Source of the DNA: Rhizobium sp. AQ_MP | Lineage (GTDB): Bacteria > Pseudomonadota > Alphaproteobacteria > Rhizobiales > Rhizobiaceae | DNA: 64,000 bases | NCBI RefSeq assembly: GCF_014237835.1 | Contig: NZ_JACJVI010000008.1 | Coordinates: 62,001-126,000 of the forward strand | Direction of reading: 5' to 3' | Part shown: piece after piece, positions 38,646 through 48,147 of the stretch | Layout of the letters: each line of letters opens with the position of its first letter | How positions within the stretch are numbered: the stretch's first letter is position 1 | The notes under the pieces: generated by a model | What the model saw: the letters and a program-made list of their open reading frames with translations, nothing else | Databases searched by the model: none | Told to the model about the DNA's origin: nothing | Program-made: the position numbers and the translations under genes

Positions 38646-39965
38646 TCAGGTCTTGGGTCGTTCGATGCGAATCACCTGAGGCTCGCCGATCAGGTAGCCC
38701 TCGCCCTTGATGGCGCCGACGGCCTTGCGGACGGCGCTTTCCATCGTCGCGTGCGTGACGAGAATGATCGTCTGCGGGCGATCGGGAGCCGCCGGCTGCT
38801 TGGAGTGCTGCACGATCGATTCGAGTGAGATCGCGTTTTCCGCCATTTTGGTCGCGATGCTTGCAAAGACACCGGTGCGGTCCTGAACCGTCAGGCGAAT
38901 GAAGTAGCCACCTTCGTGGCTCTGCATCTCCGCCTGACGATAGGGCTCCAGCAGATGGGCGGGACGGCCGAGAACCGGCACTTCCTGCGCACCGGGACGG
39001 CTCTTAGCGATATCGGTGATGTCACCCAGCACGGCGGATGCTGTCGCATTGCCGCCGGCACCGGGGCCGACCATCAGCAGTTCGCCGAGAATGTCGGATT
39101 CGAGCGCCACCGCATTGGTCACGCCATCGACCTGGGCAATCACCGAATCGAGCGGCACCATGGTCGGGTGGACGCGTTGCTCGATGCCGCTTTCCGTCTT
39201 CTGGGCCACACCCAGAAGCTTGATGCGATAACCGAGATCGGCTGCCGCATGGATGTCCTCGATCGAGATGTTGGTGATGCCTTCGAGATAGATCTTGTCA
39301 GCCGAGATTTCGCAGCCAAAGGCGAGCGTCGTCAGGATCGACAGCTTGTGGGCTGTATCATTGCCCTCGATGTCGAAGCTCGGATCGGCTTCGGCATAAC
39401 CGAGGCGCTGGGCTTCCTTCAAGCAATCTGCGAAGGACAGGCCTTCACGCTCCATCCGGGTCAGAATGTAATTGCAGGTGCCGTTCATGATCCCGTAGAT
39501 GCGGGAAAAATTGTTGCCGGTGAGCGACTCGCGCAGCGTCTTGATGACCGGGATGCCGCCGGCCACCGCCGCCTCGTAGTTCAACAGGCGGCTCTTTTCC
39601 TCGGCGAGTTTCGCGAGCTCGACACCATGGCGGGACAACAGCGCCTTGTTGGCAGTGACGACATGCAGGCCGCGAACGAGAGCTGCACGGACCGACTGCT
39701 CGGCTGCCCCTTCGGCCCCACCGACCAGCTCGACGAACACATCGATATCGGCTTCTTTCGCCATCTCCACCGGATCGGCGTACCAGGCAATGCCATCCAA
39801 CAGGATGCCGCGATCCTTGGAGGCGTCACGCGCCGACACCGCCGTGACAGCGATTGGACGACCGCAGGCGACGGTCAGAGCATTGGCACGGGTCTGAAGG
39901 ATGCGGACAAGCGAGGCACCGACGGTACCGAGACCCGCCACGCCGATTTTAAGCGCATTTGCCAT
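38646..39965 (-). CDS. hom: Homoserine dehydrogenase
   Basis: Hom reduces aspartate semialdehyde to homoserine, the branch point to threonine and methionine. The 439-residue protein has the NAD(P) motif IGVAGLGTVGASLV, the GTCNYILTRME signature, the substrate-binding GYAEADPSFDIEGNDTAHK, and a C-terminal ACT domain (about 360-430, RLTVQDRTGVFASIATKMAE) for feedback control. AGGAA lies 7 bases before the ATG. It follows the aminotransferase gene by 70 bases. Confidence 0.96.
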   Translation of the reverse strand: MANALKIGVAGLGTVGASLVRILQTRANALTVACGRPIAVTAVSARDASKDRGILLDGIAWYADPVEMAKEADIDVFVELVGGAEGAAEQSVRAALVRGLHVVTANKALLSRHGVELAKLAEEKSRLLNYEAAVAGGIPVIKTLRESLTGNNFSRIYGIMNGTCNYILTRMEREGLSFADCLKEAQRLGYAEADPSFDIEGNDTAHKLSILTTLAFGCEISADKIYLEGITNISIEDIHAAADLGYRIKLLGVAQKTESGIEQRVHPTMVPLDSVIAQVDGVTNAVALESDILGELLMVGPGAGGNATASAVLGDITDIAKSRPGAQEVPVLGRPAHLLEPYRQAEMQSHEGGYFIRLTVQDRTGVFASIATKMAENAISLESIVQHSKQPAAPDRPQTIILVTHATMESAVRKAVGAIKGEGYLIGEPQVIRIERPKT

Positions 39966-39997
39966 GAGGCATTCCTGACGTCATCAAAAGGAAGTGA

Positions 39998-40018
39998 GGC
40001 GGTCCCGACCGGACCGCC
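39998..40018 (-). terminator. Hairpin between the aminotransferase gene and hom
   Basis: A perfect 8-base-pair stem (GGCGGTCC/GGACCGCC) with a 5-base loop is followed on the minus strand by TCACTTCCTTTTG. It probably ends or attenuates the aminotransferase transcript before hom. Confidence 0.5.
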
Positions 40019-40035
40019 TGGGTGTCAACGTGGGC

Positions 40036-41253
40036 TCAACGGTGGGCGTTGAGCGAAATCACGTTGTGCATCGTCTCGTCAGCCGTCGACAGGAACTTCT
40101 TGATGTTGCGCGCGGCCTGGCGGATGCGGTGTTCGTTCTCGACGAGGGCGAGACGCACGTATTCGTCGCCCATTTCGCCAAAGCCGATACCCGGCGCCAC
40201 GGCCACATCGGCCTTCTCGACGAGCAGCTTGGAGAATTCCAGCGAACCGAGGTGGCGGAACTTCTCCGGGATCTTCGCCCAGGCGAACATGGTGGCCGCC
40301 GGCGGCGGGACTTCAAAGCCAGCCTTGCCGAAGCTCTCGACCATGACGTCGCGGCGACGCTTGTAGACGCTGCGGACTTCGGCGATGTCGGAACCATCGC
40401 CGTTCAGCGCGTGGGTTGCGGCCACCTGGATCGGCGTGAATGCGCCGTAGTCGAGGTAGGACTTCACACGGGTGAGCGCCGAGATCAGCCGCTCGTTGCC
40501 GACGGCAAAGCCCATGCGCCAACCGGGCATGGAGAAGGTCTTGGACATCGAGGTGAATTCGACGGTGCAGTCCATGGCGCCCGGAACTTCGAGCACGGAC
40601 GGCGGCGGATCGCCATCGAAATAGATTTCCGAGTAGGCGAGGTCGGAAAGCACGATGATGTCATGCTTCTTCGCGAAGGCGATGACATCCTTGTAGAAGT
40701 CGAGGCTCGCAACACGGGCGGTCGGGTTGGACGGGTAGTTGATGATCAGCGCCAGCGGCTTCGGGATAGAGTGCTTCACGGCACGTTCGAGCGGCGGGAA
40801 GAACGTCTCGTCCGGCTCGATCGAAATCGAGCGGATGACGCCGCCGGTCATCAGGAAGCCGAAGGCATGGATCGGATAGGTCGGGTTCGGGCAGAGGATG
40901 ACGTCACCGGGTGCGGTAATCGCCTGCGCCATGTTGGCGAAGCCTTCCTTAGAGCCCAGCGTCGCCACGACCTGCGTGTCGGGATTGAGCTTCACATTGA
41001 AGCGACGGGCGTAATAGGCCGCCTGGGCGCGACGCAGGCCCGGAATGCCCTTGGACGAGGAATAGCGATGGGTGCGCGGGTCCTGGACGACTTCGCAGAG
41101 CTTGTCGACGATCGCCTGCGGGGTCGGAAGGTCGGGATTGCCCATGCCGAGGTCGATGATGTCGGCCCCACCGGCTCGCGCGCTCGCCTTCAAACGGTTG
41201 ACCTGTTCGAAAACGTAGGGCGGCAGGCGCCGGACTTTGTGAAACTCTTCCAT
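40036..41253 (-). CDS. alaC: AlaC-type LL-diaminopimelate/alanine aminotransferase
   Basis: A 405-residue class I PLP aminotransferase of the AlaC subgroup (glutamate-pyruvate transaminase), often annotated as LL-diaminopimelate aminotransferase. It shows DLGMGNPDLPTPQAIV at the N-terminus, NYPSNPTARV, the PLP-binding SMSKTFSMPGWRMGF with the catalytic Lys, and FGEMGDEYVRLALVEN at the end. The ATG at 41253 has AGGGG upstream; the frame runs to a TTG two codons earlier. Its neighbour hom supports amino-acid metabolism. Confidence 0.88.
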   Translation of the reverse strand: MEEFHKVRRLPPYVFEQVNRLKASARAGGADIIDLGMGNPDLPTPQAIVDKLCEVVQDPRTHRYSSSKGIPGLRRAQAAYYARRFNVKLNPDTQVVATLGSKEGFANMAQAITAPGDVILCPNPTYPIHAFGFLMTGGVIRSISIEPDETFFPPLERAVKHSIPKPLALIINYPSNPTARVASLDFYKDVIAFAKKHDIIVLSDLAYSEIYFDGDPPPSVLEVPGAMDCTVEFTSMSKTFSMPGWRMGFAVGNERLISALTRVKSYLDYGAFTPIQVAATHALNGDGSDIAEVRSVYKRRRDVMVESFGKAGFEVPPPAATMFAWAKIPEKFRHLGSLEFSKLLVEKADVAVAPGIGFGEMGDEYVRLALVENEHRIRQAARNIKKFLSTADETMHNVISLNAHR

Positions 41254-41483
41254 CTTCAACCCCTGAAACCGCGCGGATCATCACCGCGGCAGGCGCGCTC
41301 GTTTTCCCAGTGATCACCCGCATCGCAACGAGGCGCGAAACCGAATGCGGTTGATGATATGCCAATACAAGCGCTCGCAGGAAAATTTGTCGCAAATCCG
41401 GCTGCAGGTCCTGAATCGCCGACGCAATTTTATGTCAAAAACGCCCCGGTTGCTTTGCGAAAAAAACGCCGGCAGCGCAAGCC

Positions 41484-41897
41484 TTAATTGGCGATCTGGG
41501 CCTGGGTTTCCGGTCCGTGCTGCGCTGCGAGCTTGCGCAGTTCTGCCAGACGCGCCTGATACTCGGCTTCGCTGATGGTGCCGGCCGAGCGTGCAGCACC
41601 CAATGAGGTCAGCTGGGCCTGCAGGGCAGTAGCCTCGTCATTGCTCATCTGCACGTTGGCGGCATTGAGCGAGCCCCCGAAATTCGGATAGCCATCGCGA
41701 TAGGTCGAGCGCGCCGGTGCCGCATCCGGGTTCTCGGGGTCTTCCACATTCACCTGCAAGGCAGTCGGAACCGAGGCGACCTCAGTCGTTGCGGGTGGGG
41801 TGGTCGACTGGCACCCCGTGCCCGCCATCAGCGCCACAACTGCGGCGGCAAGCGCCTGTCCCGAAAGACCTGATAAACTGAACTTCTTGTGCACCAT
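41484..41897 (-). CDS. Small lipoprotein with a C-terminal SHOCT-like helix
   Basis: A 137-residue lipoprotein precursor with lipobox AGTGC (Cys about residue 29). A Pro/Thr-rich linker follows, then a short SHOCT-like C-terminal motif (GTISEAEYQARLAELRKLA). The function of such proteins is unknown. It is divergent from phaC, and the 160 bases between them must hold both promoters. Confidence 0.75.
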   Translation of the reverse strand: MVHKKFSLSGLSGQALAAAVVALMAGTGCQSTTPPATTEVASVPTALQVNVEDPENPDAAPARSTYRDGYPNFGGSLNAANVQMSNDEATALQAQLTSLGAARSAGTISEAEYQARLAELRKLAAQHGPETQAQIAN

Positions 41898-42057
41898 GGC
41901 CCCGACCGCCCGCGCTCACGCGGAAAACTGACATTCCTCAAGGGTGCAATCGTCGATCCTCTTCGAAAGACTATGACCCAATCGCTGGAACTTGTAGTCG
42001 TTTTCATGCAGGATAGGCAAACACAAAAGACGCCAGAACAATCCTGGGGAGGACGGC

Positions 42058-43890
42058 ATGGACAGGACTCGGGAAGAAGCCGAAGCGAATGCCGCGTTCG
42101 ATCCAAAACTGATCGAGCCCTATATCATCAGGGATCCGCAGGCGCTCACCATCAATGCCGCCAAGGCGCTCGAGAACCTCGGCAAAGCCGCCTCTGTCTG
42201 GCTGAAACCCCGCGAAACCGGCGAAATCGTCGATCCGGTCTCCGAACCCGCGGCCGAAATGGTCAAGACCATGGGCAAGGTCGCCGAATACTGGATGTCC
42301 GACCCCAAGCGTACGCTCGAAGCTCAGACGCATCTGCTCAATGCCGTTTTCGGGGTCTGGAGCCGGTCGCTGGCGCGATTCGCCGCACCCGAACAGCCGG
42401 TCAGCGATCCTCTTCCCAAGGACAAACGCTTCTCCGACGAAGACTGGGAGCGCAATCCCTTCTTCGACTTCCTGCGCCAGACCTATCTCGTTCTGTCGCA
42501 ATGGGCCGAGAAGATGGTGAATGATGCCGGCGGGCTGGATGAGCACACGCGGCACAAGGCCAATTTCTACATGCGGCAGATCACGGCAGCCCTGTCGCCG
42601 GCCAATTTCGTCGCCACCAATCCACAGCTCTACAAGGAGACGGTGCAGAGCAGCGGTGCAAACCTGGTCAAGGGCATGCAGATGCTGGCCGAAGACATCG
42701 CTGCCGGTGGTGGCGACCTTCGCATCCGGCAGACAGACACAAGCAAGTTCGCCGTCGGGGAAAACATGGCGATCACGCCGGGCAAGGTGATCGCCCAGAG
42801 CGATGTCTGCGAGGTCATCCAGTACGAGGCGTCCACCGAAACGGTGCTGAAGCGCCCTCTGCTGATCTGCCCGCCCTGGATCAACAAGTTCTACATCCTC
42901 GACCTCAATCCGCAGAAGAGCTTCATCAAATGGTGTGTCGACCAGGGCCATACGGTCTTCGTCATCTCCTGGGTGAACCCTGACGAACGCCATGCCGACA
43001 AGGATTGGGAAGCCTATATTCGCGAGGGCGTCGATTTCGCGCTCGACACGGTGGAGAAGGCGACCGGCGAACGGGAAGTGAATGCGATCGGCTATTGCGT
43101 CGGAGGCACACTGCTTGCGGCGGCCCTTGCACTGCATGCGCAGGAGAAGAACAAGCGCATTGCCAGCGCCACGCTGTTCACGACCCAGGTCGACTTTACC
43201 TATGCCGGCGACCTCAAGGTCTTCGTCGACGAAGGCCAGCTGACGAGCCTCGAACAACGCATGCACGAGACCGGCTATCTCGATGGCTCGAAGATGGCGG
43301 CGGCCTTCAACATGCTGCGCGCCTCCGAGCTCATCTGGCCCTATTTCGTCAACAACTACCTGAAGGGCCAGGATCCGATGCCCTTCGATCTTCTCTACTG
43401 GAATTCCGATTCGACCCGAATGGCGGCGGCCAATCACTCCTTCTATCTGCGCAACTGCTACCTCAATAATACGCTCAGCCAGGGCAAGATGCAGCTTGCC
43501 GGCAAGACGCTGTCGCTCAAGGACGTGAAGATCCCGATCTACAATCTGGCGACCAAGGAAGACCATATCGCCCCGGCAAAATCCGTCTTCATCGGCAGCA
43601 GCCTGTTCGGCGGACCGGTCGATTACGTCGTCTCGGGCTCGGGGCATATCGCCGGTGTCGTCAATCCGCCAGACAAGCTGAAGTACCAATACTGGACCAA
43701 CGGGGCCGCCAGCGGCACCTACGAAGAGTGGATGGCAAACGCCAAGGAAACCCCAGGGTCCTGGTGGCCCCACTGGCAGATCTGGATCGAGAAGCTGGAC
43801 GACGAACGGGTGCCTGCCCGGAAGCCCGGCGGCGATGCGCTGAACGCGATTGCAGACGCGCCCGGCCGCTATGTGCTTGCCCGAGTCTGA
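42058..43890 (+). CDS. phaC: Class I poly(R)-hydroxyalkanoate synthase PhaC
   Basis: PhaC polymerises 3-hydroxybutyryl-CoA into PHB granules. The 610-residue protein has the N-terminal PhaC domain (about 80-250), the lipase-like box GYCVGGTLLAAAL with the catalytic Cys, a conserved Asp region, and the catalytic His in GSGHIAGVVNPP. Class I enzymes have about 590-610 residues and act without PhaE. GGGAGG lies 5 bases before the ATG. It is followed by sfsA after 18 bases. Confidence 0.96.
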   Translation: MDRTREEAEANAAFDPKLIEPYIIRDPQALTINAAKALENLGKAASVWLKPRETGEIVDPVSEPAAEMVKTMGKVAEYWMSDPKRTLEAQTHLLNAVFGVWSRSLARFAAPEQPVSDPLPKDKRFSDEDWERNPFFDFLRQTYLVLSQWAEKMVNDAGGLDEHTRHKANFYMRQITAALSPANFVATNPQLYKETVQSSGANLVKGMQMLAEDIAAGGGDLRIRQTDTSKFAVGENMAITPGKVIAQSDVCEVIQYEASTETVLKRPLLICPPWINKFYILDLNPQKSFIKWCVDQGHTVFVISWVNPDERHADKDWEAYIREGVDFALDTVEKATGEREVNAIGYCVGGTLLAAALALHAQEKNKRIASATLFTTQVDFTYAGDLKVFVDEGQLTSLEQRMHETGYLDGSKMAAAFNMLRASELIWPYFVNNYLKGQDPMPFDLLYWNSDSTRMAAANHSFYLRNCYLNNTLSQGKMQLAGKTLSLKDVKIPIYNLATKEDHIAPAKSVFIGSSLFGGPVDYVVSGSGHIAGVVNPPDKLKYQYWTNGAASGTYEEWMANAKETPGSWWPHWQIWIEKLDDERVPARKPGGDALNAIADAPGRYVLARV

Positions 43891-43908
43891 GCTTAGCGCC
43901 CGCACCGG

Positions 43909-44628
43909 ATGATCTTCTCACCGCCCCTTATCCCCGCGCGGCTCGTGCGCCGCTACAAGCGGTTCCTGTTCGACGCCATCCTCGAAGACGGCAGCGAGAT
44001 CACCGGCTTCTGTCCGAACACCGGCTCGATGCGCGGTCTGACCGAATCCGGATCGCGGATCTGGTTGTCGCGCCATGATTCTGCCAGCCGCAAATATGCC
44101 CATGCGCTCGAGCTGGTGGAGGCCGATGGCACTGTGGTCGGGGTCAACACGGCACTTCCCAATCGTCTTGCCGAAGAGGCAATCTTAGCCGGGATCGTGC
44201 CGCAGCTTGCAGGCTACTCCACATTGAAGCGCGAACAACGCTACGGCCGCAACTCGCGCATCGACATCCTGCTGGAGGACGAGAGTAAGGGCAGCGTACA
44301 CGTCGAGGTGAAGAACGTGCATTTCATCCGCGAGCCGCGCCTTGCCGAGTTCCCGGACAGTGTGACGACACGCGGCGCCAAGCATCTCGACGAGATGGGC
44401 GACCTGGTCGAGGCCGGAAGAAGAGCGGCGATGCTCTTCGTCATCCAGCGCGCCGACTGTGATCGGCTGAAGATCTGCTCCGATCTAGACGCTGCCTATG
44501 GCCGAGCCTTCGCCCGAGCGATTGCGCGCGGCGTGGAGGCCTATGCCATCCGATGTGCGCTCGATCGCTTCAAAATCGTACCCGAAAGCCTCATCCCGAT
44601 AGACGAGGACGGTCTGCGTGCTTTATGA
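43909..44628 (+). CDS. sfsA: SfsA family DNA/RNA nuclease-like protein
   Basis: A 239-residue protein of the sugar fermentation stimulation A family. It shows [34 protein letters not shown] followed by VEVKNVHFI (a PD-(D/E)XK-like core), and [15 protein letters not shown]. The family has an OB fold plus nuclease-like fold, but its biological role is unsettled. It is probably cotranscribed with phaC and map. Confidence 0.93.
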   Translation: MIFSPPLIPARLVRRYKRFLFDAILEDGSEITGFCPNTGSMRGLTESGSRIWLSRHDSASRKYAHALELVEADGTVVGVNTALPNRLAEEAILAGIVPQLAGYSTLKREQRYGRNSRIDILLEDESKGSVHVEVKNVHFIREPRLAEFPDSVTTRGAKHLDEMGDLVEAGRRAAMLFVIQRADCDRLKICSDLDAAYGRAFARAIARGVEAYAIRCALDRFKIVPESLIPIDEDGLRAL

Positions 44629-44668
44629 ACGGCCAAGATCCTAGATTAGACGTTTCGAAAGCCACCCC

Positions 44669-45493
44669 ATGGTCACCTATATCGATGCGGCGACTGCGCC
44701 GCTGAAGAACACCGGCGCGATCCGGCTTTACGGCGCAGACGACTTCGAAGGCATGCGCCGCGCCTGTCAGCTGACGGCCCGCTGTCTCGATGCCCTCGTG
44801 CCGATGGTGAAGCCGGGTGTGACGACGGCAGCGATCGACAAATTCGTCTTCGAGTTTGGCGCCGATCACGGCGCCCTGCCCGCGACGCTGAATTATCGCG
44901 GCTACAAGTATTCCGTCTGCACCTCGATCAACCATGTGGTCTGTCACGGCATGCCGGACGACAAGCCGCTGCGTGACGGCGATATCGTCAACATCGACGT
45001 CACCTTCCTGCTCGATGGCTGGCATGGCGATTCGAGCCGCATGTATTCGGTCGGGCAGATCAAGCGCGCAGCCGAAAGGCTGATGGAAGTGACCCATGAA
45101 TGCCTGATGCGCGGCATTGCCGCCGTGCGCCCCGGCGCCCGTACCGGCGCCATCGGCGAAGCGATCCAGACCTATGCGGAAGCCGAGCGCTGCTCTGTCG
45201 TGCGCGATTTCTGCGGTCACGGCGTCGGGCGCCTGTTTCATGACAGCCCGAACATCCTGCATTACGGCAAGGCGAATGAAGGGCCGGAACTTCGCGAAGG
45301 TATGATCTTCACCATCGAGCCAATGATCAATCTCGGCAAGCCGCATGTGAAAGTGCTTTCGGATGGCTGGACCGCAGTCACCCGCGACCGGTCGCTGACG
45401 GCACAATACGAGCACACCGTCGGCGTGACGGCGACCGGCTGCGAGATCTTCACCCTCTCGCCTGCGGGCTTGGACCGTCCCGGCCTCGCCTGA
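44669..45493 (+). CDS. map: Methionine aminopeptidase, type I
   Basis: Map removes the N-terminal Met from nascent proteins. The 274-residue protein has all five metal ligand sites: NIDVTFLLDGWHGDSSR (two Asp), CGHGVGRLFH (His), TIEPMI (Glu), and a late EHTVGVT (Glu). The N-terminal part has no SH3-like extension. It follows sfsA by 40 bases. Confidence 0.96.
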   Translation: MVTYIDAATAPLKNTGAIRLYGADDFEGMRRACQLTARCLDALVPMVKPGVTTAAIDKFVFEFGADHGALPATLNYRGYKYSVCTSINHVVCHGMPDDKPLRDGDIVNIDVTFLLDGWHGDSSRMYSVGQIKRAAERLMEVTHECLMRGIAAVRPGARTGAIGEAIQTYAEAERCSVVRDFCGHGVGRLFHDSPNILHYGKANEGPELREGMIFTIEPMINLGKPHVKVLSDGWTAVTRDRSLTAQYEHTVGVTATGCEIFTLSPAGLDRPGLA

Positions 45494-45607
45494 GGCCATT
45501 CGCCCGGCACCACCATCCGCAACTTGAACTTGCGCGCGGCAGCAGTCGTGTCACTATATCCGTGCGGCCTGCGGCCGTTCGACCATGATGGTCAGGATTG
45601 GGGTGGC

Positions 45608-46483
45608 ATGACGGGCAAGCTTCCATTCGCAGACGATCCTTCACGCGTGCAAGGCGTCATGGCAGACAAGGCGGGCGATCTTTTTGGGTCGCCAACCGCC
45701 TCTGCGGTCGATGATTTCCATGATGTCGACGAACGCAGTTTCTTTGCCGAGCAGACCACGCGGGATAGCAATATCGCCAAAGCCGCATCTGCACGCGCGA
45801 CCATGCAGCCGGAGGCGCATTATCTCGGCCATCGCGAGAGGCTTCGCAACCGCTTTCGCGAGGGGGGAGAGACGGCGCTTGCCGATTACGAGGTCCTCGA
45901 ACTCCTGCTCTTTCGGCTGATTCCGCGTCGCGACACCAAGCCGATCGCCAAGGCGCTGCTCGCCCGCTTCCAGACGCTTGGCGGCGTGCTCGGTGCGCCT
46001 CCTGCCCTGCTGCAGGAGGTCAAGGGTGTGGGCGAGACCGTCGCGCTCGATCTCAAGCTGATCGCCAGTGTCGCCCAGCGCATGCTGAAAAGCGAATTGC
46101 GCGAAAAGCAGGTTCTCTCCTCCTGGTCTGCGGTCATCGACTATTGCCATGCCGCGATGGCATACGAGACCACAGAGCAGTTCCGAATTCTCTTTCTCGA
46201 CAAGCGCAATGTGCTGATTGCAGACGAGATCCAGGGGCGTGGGACCGTGGATCATACGCCCGTTTATCCACGCGAAGTGGTCAAACGCGCGCTCGAGCTT
46301 TCGGCGACAGCGATCATCCTGGTGCACAACCATCCCAGCGGCGATCCAACGCCGTCGCGGGCGGATATCGACATGACGCGCACGATCGTCGAAACGGCCA
46401 AGCCGCTTGGTATCACTGTCCACGACCATATCATCATCGGCAAGGACGGCCACGCGAGCCTCAAGGGTTTGAGGCTGATCTGA
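45608..46483 (+). CDS. radC: RadC family protein (JAB1/MPN domain)
   Basis: A 291-residue protein with an N-terminal UPF0758 helix-hairpin-helix part ([15 protein letters not shown]) and a C-terminal MPN/JAMM domain. The JAMM metal motif is present as [14 protein letters not shown], preceded by [13 protein letters not shown]. The actual activity of RadC proteins is not settled. The ATG at 45608 has GGGGTGG upstream; an ATG at 45659 would drop 17 residues. Confidence 0.92.
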   Translation: MTGKLPFADDPSRVQGVMADKAGDLFGSPTASAVDDFHDVDERSFFAEQTTRDSNIAKAASARATMQPEAHYLGHRERLRNRFREGGETALADYEVLELLLFRLIPRRDTKPIAKALLARFQTLGGVLGAPPALLQEVKGVGETVALDLKLIASVAQRMLKSELREKQVLSSWSAVIDYCHAAMAYETTEQFRILFLDKRNVLIADEIQGRGTVDHTPVYPREVVKRALELSATAIILVHNHPSGDPTPSRADIDMTRTIVETAKPLGITVHDHIIIGKDGHASLKGLRLI

Positions 46484-46630
46484 ACCTTCGGCTCTTCTCT
46501 CCCCAGATCGTGGGAGGCCCCGGCGGACCCGACCGACATGGCGATAACGAAACGGTGACGTTGCACTGTCATACTCTGCGTGAATAGATGTGCGCTGCAG
46601 CATGGCAGCAGGCGAATCAGAGGTAACCTC

Positions 46631-48055
46631 ATGAACCAGTATGACTTCGTCGTCATTGGCAGCGGACCGGCCGGACGCCGCGCAGCGATCCAGGCGGCCA
46701 AGCTGGAAAAGAAGGTTCTTGTCATCGAAAAGGGCACGCGCGTCGGCGGCGTCTCGGTTCATACCGGCACGATCCCATCCAAGACGCTGCGTGAAACCGC
46801 GCTCAACCTCACTGGCTGGCGCGAGCGCGGCTTTTACGGCCGGAGCTACCGCGTAAAGCAGGAAATCAGCGCAGACGACCTGCGACGTCGCCTGCTGATC
46901 ACGCTGGATCACGAAGTCGAGGTGCTTGAACACCAGTTTTCCCGCAATCGCGTGCATCAAATGCGTGGCACCGCCCATTTCATCGATGCTCACACCCTCG
47001 AAGTGGTGAAGGACGACGGGGAAGTGGTGCATGTACAGGCCAAATCGGTCCTGCTTGCCGTCGGCACACGCCCGTTCAAGCCGTCGCATATCCCGTTCGA
47101 CGGTGTCAGCATCATCGACAGCGATGAGATCCTGGAGATCAGGGAGCTTCCACGCTCGATGATCGTTATCGGTGCCGGCGTCATCGGCATCGAATATGCG
47201 ACCATCTTCTCGGCGCTCGACACGGTCGTGACGGTTGTCGAACCGCGTGACACGATGCTCGACTTCATCGACAAGGAGATCGTGGAGGATTTCACCTACC
47301 AGCTGCGGGACCGCAACATGAAGCTGATCTTCGGCCAGACTGTCGAAGACGTGGCAAAGGCCGACGGCAAGTGTCGGGTGACGCTGAAGAACGGGCGCGT
47401 CCTGACCTCGGAAATGGTTCTCTTCGCCGCTGGCCGCGTGGGCGCCACCGACACGCTGAACCTTCAGGCCGCCGGCCTCGAAGCCGACAACCGCGGCCGC
47501 CTCAAGGTGAACCCGGATACGTTCCAGACCTCAGTGCCCAGCATCTATGCCGCCGGCGACGTGGTCGGCTTTCCGTCACTTGCCTCCACGTCCATGGAAC
47601 AGGGCCGCATCGCCGCACGTCATGCGGTCGGGGCGCCGGCGCATGAGCCGCCCCAGTATTTTCCCTATGGCATCTATGCCGTGCCGGAGATTTCCACCTG
47701 CGGCCTGACGGAGGAAGAGGTCATCCAGCGCGGTATCCCCTACGAGACAGGGATCGCGCATTTCCGCGAGACGTCGCGCGGCCACATCATGGGCCTCGAT
47801 AGCGGCATGCTGAAGATGATCTTTTCACTCAAAACACGGCGCCTGCTCGGCGTGCACATCGTCGGCGAAGGGGCCACCGAACTGGTTCATATCGGCCAGG
47901 CGGTTCTCAACCTCAAGGGCACCGTCGAGTACTTCGTCGAGAACACCTTCAACTATCCGACGCTGGCGGAGGCCTACAAGATCGCCGGGCTGGACGCCTG
48001 GAACCGGATGGGCGAATTGAAAGTGGAGAAGGTCGAACGCCGGGCGGCGGAATGA
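46631..48055 (+). CDS. sthA: Si-specific NAD(P)+ transhydrogenase (soluble)
   Basis: A 474-residue flavoprotein of the pyridine nucleotide-disulfide oxidoreductase family. The N-terminal FAD site is FVVIGSGPAGRRAAIQAAK. The position of the redox Cys pair in lipoamide dehydrogenase is replaced by GVSVHTGTIPSKTLRE, as in soluble transhydrogenase. VIGAGVIGIEYATIFSAL binds NAD(P), and the C-terminal dimerisation domain follows. It balances NADPH and NADH pools. AGAGGT lies 6 bases before the ATG. Confidence 0.92.
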   Translation: MNQYDFVVIGSGPAGRRAAIQAAKLEKKVLVIEKGTRVGGVSVHTGTIPSKTLRETALNLTGWRERGFYGRSYRVKQEISADDLRRRLLITLDHEVEVLEHQFSRNRVHQMRGTAHFIDAHTLEVVKDDGEVVHVQAKSVLLAVGTRPFKPSHIPFDGVSIIDSDEILEIRELPRSMIVIGAGVIGIEYATIFSALDTVVTVVEPRDTMLDFIDKEIVEDFTYQLRDRNMKLIFGQTVEDVAKADGKCRVTLKNGRVLTSEMVLFAAGRVGATDTLNLQAAGLEADNRGRLKVNPDTFQTSVPSIYAAGDVVGFPSLASTSMEQGRIAARHAVGAPAHEPPQYFPYGIYAVPEISTCGLTEEEVIQRGIPYETGIAHFRETSRGHIMGLDSGMLKMIFSLKTRRLLGVHIVGEGATELVHIGQAVLNLKGTVEYFVENTFNYPTLAEAYKIAGLDAWNRMGELKVEKVERRAAE

Positions 48056-48147
48056 CGTCCCAACTGGCGAACCCGCAGTTCTGAGAGGAGACGGGGCGTT
48101 GCCCAGCTGCTAGTGAGGCGGCTCCCTCGCAGAGCTTCGAGTCGCCC

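Noticed and set aside
42004-43905. A 630-codon minus-strand open frame opposite phaC
   Set aside because: It has no recognisable protein motifs and is the antisense shadow of phaC, which has complete catalytic motifs.
45641-47089. A 480-codon minus-strand open frame across radC and sthA
   Set aside because: It spans two confident genes and the gap between them, and lacks any domain pattern.
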